NCBI GenBank assembly: GCA_003523465.1
Contig: DQAA01000362.1
Coordinates: 3,056 to 9,357, forward strand
DNA: 6,302 nucleotides
Direction: 5' to 3'
From: Pseudomonas sp.
GTDB lineage: Bacteria; Pseudomonadota; Gammaproteobacteria; Pseudomonadales; Pseudomonadaceae
How positions within the stretch are numbered: the stretch's first letter is position 1; each line of letters starts with the position of its first letter. The position numbers and the translations under genes are program-made. Of the stretch, positions 1 through 5,863 are shown piece after piece. The notes under the pieces are model-generated. The model was not told the DNA's origin and did not search any database. It saw only the letters and a program-made list of their open reading frames with translations.

Positions 1-1953
1 CCCTAGCCCCGCCTGCTCCTGTGGCGCATTGTGCGTTTCCGGCACCCACTCCAGCAGCCGCTGCTTGAACCCGTAGCTGGCGCTTTCGTAATAGGCGACA
101 GCGCGGGTAATCAGCGGATCTTCCACCTGGCCCGGAATCTCCCGGCTTTCCGCCAACGCTTGCTGATGCAGGCGCAAGCCACCGCGAGGACTGAGAATCG
201 CCAGGTCCTTGCCATCGAACAGCCCCAGGTGCTGGTAGTTGCCGATCAGTACCCGCGGCGGCAGGGGGCTTTCGCCCAGCACGTTGCGGCCATAGAACGT
301 CGAGGTGTAGCTCATGTTCAGCAGGCCGAGCAGGGTTGGCGCGAGGTCGATCTGGCTGGCCAGCTTGCCTTCCTCGCGGGCCTCGATCAGTTTCGGCGCG
401 TAGATGAACAGCGGGATCTGGTAGTTCTCCACCGGCAGGTCTTCCTTGCCCGCGCTGCCGGCGGTGTGATCGGCGACGAAGATGAAGATCGTGTTGTCGA
501 ACCAGGGCTTCTTCCGCGCCTCGGCCAGGAACTGGCCGATGGCGTAGTCGGTGTATTTCACTGCGCCGTCGCGGCCTTTGCCTGACGGAATGTCGATGCG
601 TCCGTCAGGGTAGGTGTAAGGCCGGTGGTTGGAGGTGGTCATCAGTTGCAGGAAGAACGGTACCTGGTTGGCGTGGTCGGCGTCGGCGAGGTTGATGGCT
701 TGCTTGTACAGGTCCTCGTCGGACATGCCCCAGGCGTTCTTGAAACTGATGTCCTGCTCGTCGACGCTGCTTTGGTCGACGATGCGGTAGCCGTTGCCGC
801 TGAAGAAGGCGTTCATGTTGTCGAAGTAGCCGCGCCCGCCATAGAAGAATACCGCGTCATAACCCACTTCGCTGAGTTGCTGGCCGAGGCTGGCGAAGCC
901 GCCTTCGCGGCCGATGCGCTTGACGATGGAGCGCCCCGGCGTCGGCGGGATCGACAGGGTGATGGCTTCCAGGCCGCGGTCGGTGCGGGTGCCGGTGGCG
1001 TAGAAGTTGTTGAAGTACAGGCTTTCCTTGCGCAGGGCATCGAGGTTGGGGCTGAGGTTGCGAGGGTCGCCGTTGCTGCCCAGGTACTTGGCGCTGAGGC
1101 TTTCGATGGTGACCAGGACGATGTTCGGCGTGCGCGGGGTGCCCGGATTGCTCACGGTGCGGCGGATATCCAGGGGTTCCTTGCCGATGAAGGTCACCCC
1201 CGGCTCGCTCAGCTCGTCGCGCATCTGCCGGGCGGTGATCGCCTCCGGCAGGGTGCTGTAGAACTGCTGGTAGTCCAGCTCGTTGTTGCGGAAGGCGGCG
1301 AAGAACTGGTACGGGCCGTTGCTCGCCAGCTCGCGCTGGTAGGTGTTGCCGCCCTGGCTGCGCAGGCTGTTCTGGTCGGCGAACTGGGCGCATAGCAGCA
1401 CCGCGACAGCGATGCCAGCCGTGTGCGCGAGACGCTGGCGCAGGCTCGGGAAAGGTGCGTCGAAGGCCCGACGCAGCGGCTTGACCAGGGCCAGGGTAAT
1501 GGCCAGGGTGAGCAGCCCGAGAATGCTCAGCAGCAGGGCGATGGGGTAGGACTCGAGGATGTTGTTCAGCACCTCGTCGGAATACACCAGGTAATCCACG
1601 GCGATGAAGTTGAAGCGCACCCCGAACTCGTCCCAGAACAGCCATTCGGCCACGGCGGTGAACAGCATGAGGTAGATGCTCAGGGCGAGGATGCCCGTCA
1701 GCAGCCAGCGGGTCACCCGCGCCCGCCACAGGCGCTGCGGGCAGAGCAGGACGAACAGGCTCAGGGGCAGGGCGGTGTAGACGAGGAACACCAGGTCATT
1801 GAGCAGGCCGACGCTGAACAGCGAAACATACGAGGCCTGGGCTTCGTCCAGGTGGCTGAGCAGCAACACGACACGGGTCAGGAAGAAGATGCCCAGCCAG
1901 GTGCCGGTGAGCAGTAGCAGATAACGGATAGGCGCGAAGTGGGTCAGGCGCAT
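1..1953 (-). CDS. LTA synthase family protein (sulfatase-fold membrane phosphotransferase), 3' end outside window
   Basis: The frame is open for 651 codons from ATG at 1953 to the window edge, so the C-terminus is missing. The N-terminus has about five hydrophobic segments (residues ~11-32, 45-70, 83-106, 137-157, 178-192), followed by an extracytoplasmic alkaline-phosphatase/sulfatase fold from ~residue 275. This is the architecture of LtaS and OpgB (MdoB)-type enzymes. Visible active-site candidates are E284 in VTIESLSAKYLG, a Thr in TGTRTDRGLEA (T324 best placed as nucleophile), H443 in TSNHRPYTYPDG and D495-H496 in VADHTAG; they match the metal ligands and catalytic Thr of the family. Such enzymes transfer phosphoglycerol or phosphoethanolamine from phospholipids to an envelope acceptor. 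Pseudomonas does not make lipoteichoic acid, so periplasmic glucans or lipid A are likelier acceptors; the substrate cannot be read here. The start is supported by AAGGGA about 7 bases upstream. It follows a terminator, so it is probably transcribed separately from the purine genes. Confidence 0.9.
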   Translation of the reverse strand, partial: MRLTHFAPIRYLLLLTGTWLGIFFLTRVVLLLSHLDEAQASYVSLFSVGLLNDLVFLVYTALPLSLFVLLCPQRLWRARVTRWLLTGILALSIYLMLFTAVAEWLFWDEFGVRFNFIAVDYLVYSDEVLNNILESYPIALLLSILGLLTLAITLALVKPLRRAFDAPFPSLRQRLAHTAGIAVAVLLCAQFADQNSLRSQGGNTYQRELASNGPYQFFAAFRNNELDYQQFYSTLPEAITARQMRDELSEPGVTFIGKEPLDIRRTVSNPGTPRTPNIVLVTIESLSAKYLGSNGDPRNLSPNLDALRKESLYFNNFYATGTRTDRGLEAITLSIPPTPGRSIVKRIGREGGFASLGQQLSEVGYDAVFFYGGRGYFDNMNAFFSGNGYRIVDQSSVDEQDISFKNAWGMSDEDLYKQAINLADADHANQVPFFLQLMTTSNHRPYTYPDGRIDIPSGKGRDGAVKYTDYAIGQFLAEARKKPWFDNTIFIFVADHTAGSAGKEDLPVENYQIPLFIYAPKLIEAREEGKLASQIDLAPTLLGLLNMSYTSTFYGRNVLGESPLPPRVLIGNYQHLGLFDGKDLAILSPRGGLRLHQQALAESREIPGQVEDPLITRAVAYYESASYGFKQRLLEWVPETHNAPQEQAGLG

Positions 1954-2257
1954 GGTTAATTCCCTTTTTGAAATGGTCCATTACCAAAAGCAGTTCCGTT
2001 GCTTTCAGGTAGTGGCGAGATTGGCGCGGGAAATTAACAAGGGAAAAGAGAAAGAAACGTAAATGTCATGTGGGCGAAATATGAAAGTTTCGTGCGCATT
2101 TCGTTGCCCCGCGCAGGAAGGCGCAGGCCAGGCAGGACGGGCGTTGTGTGGGTTTTTACAGAAGTATGGGAAGTGTCTTTCAGATAGCCGGAATGTTATC
2201 CGGGAAGAAGCTTGAAGCAGCGGGTTTCTGTACCAAACATTATGTGAAGAAAGTGTC
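1954..2257. other. Non-coding leader/promoter region of the LTA synthase-family gene
   Basis: About 300 bases without a credible gene, visibly more AT-rich than the flanking genes. It must carry the promoter and leader of the gene starting at 1953, because a terminator lies just upstream. I find no sigma-70 pair with acceptable spacing: a good TTGACA on the minus strand near 2255-2260 overlaps the terminator T-run but lacks a -10 box at 16-18 bases. A short inverted repeat (CCGGA, 6-base loop, TCCGG) lies at 2188-2203. No operator is recognised. Confidence 0.4.
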
Positions 2258-2299
2258 AAAAGTTCGGCTGCCGGTTCCCTCGAAGAGGAAACCGGCAGC
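2258..2299 (-). terminator. Rho-independent terminator after the second Tsx-like gene
   Basis: Read on the minus strand, a perfect 10 bp stem (arms 2290-2299 and 2267-2276) continues past one mismatch into 4 more pairs (CTCG/CGAG type) closed by a 3-base loop. Five bases later comes TTTT (complement of 2258-2261). It starts 11 bases beyond the TAA stop at 2311-2313. Position, orientation and stem strength fit an intrinsic terminator closing the purine-uptake genes; the T-run is short and offset, which makes it good but not ideal. The plus-strand reading has no T-run, so it looks one-directional. Confidence 0.75.
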
Positions 2300-2310
2300 G
2301 CGTCATGCAC

Positions 2311-3093
2311 TTAGAAGTGCACTTTCACCAGCAGGCTGGCGGTGTTCTGGTTGGTATCGAAGAACTTGCTGTCCTTGATGCCGTACTTGTCCGACCAGTA
2401 GTCGTACTCGATACCGACGTACAGCTGCTTCGCGCCGAAGCTCAGGGCCTTGCCCAGGTCGTACTTGATCTGCGGGTTGAAGTGCAGGTTGGCGTGGTAG
2501 GTGCCGTTCTTGTTTTCGTCGTTGTCGACGACCCAGTCCATGAAACCGTCGATCAGGATGTCGGACTTGCCCACCGGGATGGTGTAGGCCCACACCGGGG
2601 TGATCTGCCAGACGTTGTCGCCGGCGCGGCTGCCTTCGGTCTGGCGGTTGTAGAAGTTCAACTGGAAGTAGTCGAAGCCCGGTACGTCCAGGTCGAAGCC
2701 CGGGCCGATCAGGTAGGACTCGGTGTCGCCTTCGCCGAACTCGTAGGTCATGGCCAGGAGCACGTCCTTGACCGGACCGAACGACAGGTCCTGGCCGAAG
2801 ATCTTGCCGAACGACAGACGCGGGCTGAACTCGCCGTAGTAGGTGTTCGGGCCGTTGTTGGCGTCTTTCTGGCCGTTGTAGAAGATCTTGTCGATGAACA
2901 GGAAGTTGTCACCGTACTTCCAGGCATCGGCGTGCTCGAAGGTGAAGGTCTGCTGGATTTCCGGGTTGACCGCGAAATCCTTGCCGTACAGGTAGGTCAG
3001 GCTGTTGTTCTGCCACAGCAGCAGGTCGTCGGCCATCGCGGAACTGGCGGCCAGCAGGCCCCCGGCGAGGATCAGGCTGTTGGTAAAGCGCAT
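2311..3093 (-). CDS. Tsx/OmpK-type outer-membrane nucleoside channel, copy 2
   Basis: This 260-residue protein has a clear Sec signal peptide (MRFTNSL..., hydrophobic core, cleavage after AMA at residue 21) and a mature part starting DDLLLW. It is rich in alternating aromatic/polar stretches and ends in Phe (LLVKVHF), as expected for a BAM-assembled beta-barrel. The segment DLSFGPVKDVLLAMTYE resembles the DLSFGPxKE stretch of E. coli Tsx, placing it in the Channel_Tsx/OmpK family. Such proteins form narrow, substrate-selective 12-stranded pores for nucleosides. The ATG at 3093 is chosen because it begins the signal peptide and has GGGAG about 7 bases upstream; the same frame stays open to 3303, but the added residues are basic, lack a start context and would bury the signal sequence. 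It is a tandem paralogue of the gene at 3443-4231 (about 76% identity of mature proteins by hand alignment, one 1-residue indel). A permease and puuD lie upstream on the same strand. The substrate is unproven. Confidence 0.9.
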   Translation of the reverse strand: MRFTNSLILAGGLLAASSAMADDLLLWQNNSLTYLYGKDFAVNPEIQQTFTFEHADAWKYGDNFLFIDKIFYNGQKDANNGPNTYYGEFSPRLSFGKIFGQDLSFGPVKDVLLAMTYEFGEGDTESYLIGPGFDLDVPGFDYFQLNFYNRQTEGSRAGDNVWQITPVWAYTIPVGKSDILIDGFMDWVVDNDENKNGTYHANLHFNPQIKYDLGKALSFGAKQLYVGIEYDYWSDKYGIKDSKFFDTNQNTASLLVKVHF

Positions 3094-3193
3094 TGGGTGG
3101 CTCCCTTGATTGATTCTGTTAGCAACGCTCTTGAGTCGGCGTCGTCGGGTTGAGCGTGTTGTCTTCCGGGTCAGCTTTTTGCGGTCGCCCACG

Positions 3194-3230
3194 AAAAAAG
3201 GGCAAGCGCTGGTCCTACCTTCCCGGAAGG
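3194..3230 (-). terminator. Possible attenuator/terminator in the gap before Tsx-like copy 2
   Basis: On the minus strand a hairpin with arms 3214-3219 and 3201-3206 (6 pairs, two of them G-U, 7-base loop) is followed after one base by six Ts (3194-3199), the form of a weak intrinsic terminator. Just upstream, another hairpin (arms 3226-3230 and 3218-3222, loop of 3) shares bases 3218-3219 with it, so the two compete. It lies about 100 bases before the ATG of copy 2 and about 210 after the stop of copy 1. It could limit read-through into copy 2. The stem is weak; no ligand-binding domain or leader peptide was recognised. Confidence 0.35.
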
Positions 3231-3338
3231 GTTCAGCAATCCTGCTCGACGTCTTTCTGAACAGTTCAAAACGGTTACGACTGTTGGCGCTTGCGCCTGC
3301 CAACCGCCCGGAATCATTGACTGAGCGGTCAGCAAACG

Positions 3339-3440
3339 CGGGCGAAATCCTTCCGCCCGGTCGAGGGGGCGCGCAGGTTACTGGCTTGCGCGCTGGCCCT
3401 CAAGTGCCTCCATCCCGGAAGCACCTGATTCAGATCAGGT
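3339..3440 (-). other. Cluster of four hairpins downstream of Tsx-like copy 1
   Basis: Four inverted repeats follow the stop codon of copy 1 within about 100 bases. They are ACCTGAT/ATCAGGT (3423-3429/3434-3440), GTGCCTCC/GGAAGCAC with one G-U pair in the minus transcript (3404-3411/3417-3424), GCGCGCA/TGCGCGC (3369-3375/3387-3393), and CGGGCG/CGCCCG (3339-3344/3354-3359). The first two overlap by two bases at their feet. None is followed by a T-run on the minus strand, so they are not ordinary terminators in the direction of the genes. They may protect or process the 3' end of the upstream mRNA. The first one, read on the plus strand, is followed by TTTTT and could stop antisense transcription. 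Confidence 0.45.
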
Positions 3441-3442
3441 TT

Positions 3443-4231
3443 TTAGAAGTGCACTTTGACCAACGCACTGGTGACGCTCTGGTTGGTATCGAGACGACCG
3501 CTGTTCTCGATGCCGTATTTGTCCTTCCAGTAGCTGTATTCGATACCGACGTACAGCTGCTTGGCGCCGAGCTTCAGCGCCTTGCCCAGGTCGTACTTGA
3601 CCTGCGGGTTGAACTGCAGGTTGGCGTGGTAGGTACCGCGACGCTTGGTCTCGTCGTTGTCCACCACCCAGTCCATGTAGCCATCGATGAGGATGTCGGA
3701 CGAACCCACGGGAATGGTGTAGGAGAAGGTCGGAGTGATCTGCCAGACGTTGTCGCCGGCACGACTGCCTTCGGTATGGCGGTTGTAGAAGTTCAGGGTG
3801 AAGTAGTTGAAGCCGGGAATCGCCAGGTCGAAGCCGGGGCCGATCAGGTAGGCCTCGTTGTCGCCTTCGCCGGACTCGTAGCTGACGGCCAGGAGCACGT
3901 CCTTGATCGGGCCCAGCTCGATCTTGGTGTCGAAGATCTTGCCGAACGAGAAGCGCTCGGTGAACTCGCCGTAGTAGGTCCGGTAGCCTTTGCCGCGGTC
4001 GGCCTGGCCGTTATAGAAAATCTTGTCGACGAACAGGAAGGTGTCGCCGTATTTCCACTTGTTGGCGTGTTCGAAGGTAATGGTCTGCTGGATAGCAGGG
4101 TTTACCTGGAAGTCCTTGCCGTACAAATAGCTGAGGCTGTTGGATTGCCACAGCAGAAGATCCCCCGCTACCGCTGGAAGGGTTGCCAGCAAACTGCTGC
4201 CCAGGAGAAGGGAAGTGGTGATGCGTTTCAT
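3443..4231 (-). CDS. Tsx/OmpK-type outer-membrane nucleoside channel, copy 1
   Basis: This 262-residue protein has a signal peptide (MKRITTSLLLG..., cleavage after AVA at residue 22) and a mature N-terminus GDLLLW. Its beta-barrel pattern ends in LVKVHF with the terminal Phe typical of outer-membrane proteins. The Channel_Tsx/OmpK family assignment rests on overall pattern, length and the segment IELGPIKDVLLAVSYE, which aligns with the FGPxKE region of Tsx. The family forms substrate-specific pores for nucleosides and related solutes. Strongly conserved between the two copies are the stretches GSRAGDNVWQITP, SDILIDG, MDWVVDNDE, GTYHANL, and AKQLYVGIEY. Divergence is concentrated at NGQ(A/K)D..., the segment after SFGKIF, and the last 25 residues, likely loops or pore-lining positions. 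The start at 4231 has GGGA about 8 bases upstream. It is the first porin after the NCS2 permease (149 bases away) and is likely co-transcribed with it, modulated by hairpins in the gap. Selectivity for urate or other purines is inference from neighbours. Confidence 0.9.
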   Translation of the reverse strand: MKRITTSLLLGSSLLATLPAVAGDLLLWQSNSLSYLYGKDFQVNPAIQQTITFEHANKWKYGDTFLFVDKIFYNGQADRGKGYRTYYGEFTERFSFGKIFDTKIELGPIKDVLLAVSYESGEGDNEAYLIGPGFDLAIPGFNYFTLNFYNRHTEGSRAGDNVWQITPTFSYTIPVGSSDILIDGYMDWVVDNDETKRRGTYHANLQFNPQVKYDLGKALKLGAKQLYVGIEYSYWKDKYGIENSGRLDTNQSVTSALVKVHF

Positions 4232-4275
4232 GTTGTGATTCCCGGCTAATTATTGTTGTGCGTTGCGCTTTCTTC

Positions 4276-4314
4276 GGCGCGAAGCGCCCTGACCGACCCG
4301 CTCCCACGGGTCGG
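4276..4314. repeat. Paired hairpins, REP-like
   Basis: A perfect 8 bp inverted repeat (CCGACCCG, loop CTCCCA, CGGGTCGG; 4293-4314) sits next to a second one (GGCGC GAA GCGCC; 4276-4288). On the minus strand the first contains GTGGGAGCGGGT, close to the GTGGGAGCGGGCT core of widespread Pseudomonas REP sequences, although the rest differs. No T-run follows in either direction. In the gap between permease and porin it could be a degenerate REP or an mRNA-stabilising stem. The REP assignment is from memory of the core only. Confidence 0.4.
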
Positions 4315-4352
4315 CAGTACCACTTGTTGCTTTGTATTGCTCGGGGTCTGCC

Positions 4353-4372
4353 GGGCGGCCACGGGACCGCCC
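4353..4372 (-). other. Hairpin just after the permease stop codon
   Basis: GGGCGG/CCGCCC (4353-4358/4367-4372), extendable by a U-G pair in the minus transcript, begins 8 bases after the permease stop. It is GC-rich but followed by GGCAGACC rather than Ts, so it is not a standard intrinsic terminator. It may partly attenuate read-through or shield the upstream message from 3' exonucleases, giving different levels of permease and porins. Confidence 0.45.
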
Positions 4373-4380
4373 AAAAGGCA

Positions 4381-5736
4381 TCAATGATGGGCGGCGGCTT
4401 CGTTGTGCGAGGCGCGTTCGGCGCCGCCGAGGATGTTGAACAACAGGTTCAGCACCAGGGCGCTGACCGTTGCCATGGCGATACCGCTATGGGTGATGGG
4501 TTCCATCCATTGCGGCATCTGGGCGAAGAACTCCGGACGGACCACCGGAATCAGGCCCATGCCGACGCTCACGGCCACCAGCAACTGGTTGCGGCGGTCG
4601 CTGATGTCGGCTTCCTGGAGAATCTTGATCCCGGTAGCGGCCACCATGCCGAACATGGCGATCGATGCGCCGCCCAGTACCGCCGGTGGAATCGAGGCGA
4701 TCAGGAAGGCCGCTTTCGGCAGCAGACTCAACAGGATCAACAGGCCACCCGCCACCACCGTCACGTAACGGCAGCGCACCCCGGTCATCTGCACCAGGCC
4801 GATGTTCTGGGCGAAGGAGGAGTGGGTGAAGGTGTTGAAGAAACCGGCGACGAACGAAGCGCCTGCGTCGCACATCAGGCCGCGACGAAGCATGCCGGGG
4901 GTGACTTCGCGATCGGTCACCTTGCCCAGGGCGAGGAACATGCCGGTGGACTCGACGAAGATGATCACCACCACCAGGCACATGGACAGGATCGGCGCCA
5001 GGCTGAAGGTCGGCATGCCGAAGTGCAGCGGGGTCACCACTTGCAGCCACGGTGCCTGGTCCAGGCCGGAGAGGTCGACCATGCCGATGGAGCCGGCAAT
5101 GATGTAGCCCAGGCCCATGCCGATCAGTACCGACACATTGACCCAGAAGCCGCGCATGAAGCGGTTGACCAGCAGGATGGTGGCCAGCACCAGGCCGGCG
5201 ACGGCCAGGTAGATCGGCGAGCCGAAGGTGGACGCCTGGGCACCACCGCCCGCCCAGTTCACCGCGACGGGGAACAGCGACAGGCCGATGGAGGTGATGA
5301 CCGTGCCGGTCACCAGGGGCGGGAAGAAGCGGACGACCTTGGACATGAACGGCGCGATCAGCATGCCGAAGAACCCGGCGGCGATGGTCGCGCCGAAGAT
5401 CCCTTGCAGGCCGACGCCGGGCATCCCGGCCATGGCCACCATGCTGCCCACGGCGGCAAAGCTGGCACCCATCATCACCGGCATGCGAATGCCGACAGCA
5501 CCAATGCCGAACGACTGGACGATGGTGGCGACACCAGCGACCAGCAGGTCGGCATTGATCAGGAAAGCGACTTCTTCTCGGGAGAGTCCGGCAGCCTGAC
5601 CGATGATCAGCGGCACCGCGATGGCGCCTCCGTACATCAGCAGCACATGTTGCAGACCGACGAGGATCAGTTGCAGCAGGGGCAGGGGCTGTCGTGGCGG
5701 CGCAACGGGGATGTACGCCTTGCGAGACTCGGACAT
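4381..5736 (-). CDS. NCS2-family purine permease, urate/xanthine type (UacT/XanQ/PbuX-like)
   Basis: A complete 451-residue polytopic inner-membrane protein, normal length for the nucleobase:cation symporter-2 family (14 TM segments, core and gate domains). Family landmarks are all present: the Q29-H30 pair in GLQHVLLMYGG of TM1; E262 in VESTGMFLALG of TM8, the substrate-binding Glu; D290 in CDAGASF of TM9; and the QNxG...TG motif QNIGLVQMTGVR (Q310 to R321). ESTGMFLALG with FNTFTHSSFAQN recalls urate transporters (E. coli UacT/YgfU, fungal UapA), while QMTGV is shared with XanQ; this points to urate and/or xanthine, not uracil. The protein probably imports substrate with protons. The start at 5736 has GAGG 6 bases upstream. 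It lies 127 bases after puuD on the same strand, which strengthens the urate reading, and ahead of two Tsx-like porins. The C-terminus ends in a short Ala/His tail (EAAAHH). Family certain, exact substrate inferred. Confidence 0.94.
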   Translation of the reverse strand: MSESRKAYIPVAPPRQPLPLLQLILVGLQHVLLMYGGAIAVPLIIGQAAGLSREEVAFLINADLLVAGVATIVQSFGIGAVGIRMPVMMGASFAAVGSMVAMAGMPGVGLQGIFGATIAAGFFGMLIAPFMSKVVRFFPPLVTGTVITSIGLSLFPVAVNWAGGGAQASTFGSPIYLAVAGLVLATILLVNRFMRGFWVNVSVLIGMGLGYIIAGSIGMVDLSGLDQAPWLQVVTPLHFGMPTFSLAPILSMCLVVVIIFVESTGMFLALGKVTDREVTPGMLRRGLMCDAGASFVAGFFNTFTHSSFAQNIGLVQMTGVRCRYVTVVAGGLLILLSLLPKAAFLIASIPPAVLGGASIAMFGMVAATGIKILQEADISDRRNQLLVAVSVGMGLIPVVRPEFFAQMPQWMEPITHSGIAMATVSALVLNLLFNILGGAERASHNEAAAHH

Positions 5737-5775
5737 GCAGCACCTCGAGTTTTGTTGTTATTTTTTTGAGCCGCA

Positions 5776-5822
5776 GCGCCCGGGCGGCGGACCTGTCGGT
5801 CCGTGGTTCCTGCCCGGGGCGC
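5776..5822 (-). other. Large inverted repeat between puuD and the permease
   Basis: GCGCCCGGGC (5776-5785) pairs with GCCCGGGGCGC (5812-5822) over 10 base pairs with one bulged base; three further pairs are possible beyond an outer mismatch. Nested inside is a second stem GGACC/GGTCC (5789-5793/5798-5802) with a 4-base loop. On the minus strand a run of seven As follows about 8 bases later, not Ts, so it is not an intrinsic terminator for puuD. It could be a processing or stability element, or part of a leader controlling the permease. No known riboswitch is recognised. Confidence 0.5.
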
Positions 5823-5863
5823 CGCGTGAAGCTTGCAGCGGTAAAGCAGATGTTGCGGGTGGA

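Noticed and set aside
625..1917. Several frames of 160-290 codons on both strands within the LTA synthase-family gene
   Set aside because: All overlap a 651-codon frame with clear sulfatase-fold motifs; these are out-of-frame or antisense shadows of it.
2005..2310. 101-codon minus-strand frame starting with GTG in the gap after porin copy 2
   Set aside because: Its first codons lie inside the terminator stem, no ribosome-binding site is seen, and the translation has no recognisable pattern.
3202..3215. Sigma-54-like GG-N10-GC on the minus strand (GGACC...TTGC)
   Set aside because: Spacing is right and TTGC is present, but the -24 element lacks TGGCAC and the site overlaps the attenuator-like stem; chance matches of this quality are common in GC-rich DNA.
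3094..3303. In-frame N-terminal extension of porin copy 2 beginning with TTG at 3303
   Set aside because: The added 70 residues are very basic, would place the signal peptide internally, and copy 1 has no equivalent. The ATG at 3093 has a good ribosome-binding site.
3423..3445. Plus-strand terminator-like hairpin with T5
   Set aside because: No plus-strand gene precedes it, and its Ts are the complement of bases at and just after the porin stop codon; kept only as part of the hairpin cluster.
2305..4249. Long plus-strand frames opposite the two porins (2305-3153 and 3110-4249)
   Set aside because: Val/Leu/Glu-rich mirror translations that resemble each other only because the porins on the other strand are paralogues.
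4258..5769. 503-codon open frame on the plus strand
   Set aside because: It is antisense to the NCS2 permease, rich in His/Gln/Asp/Gly as expected of a mirror frame in high-GC DNA, and has no recognisable domain; the opposite strand carries every NCS2 motif.
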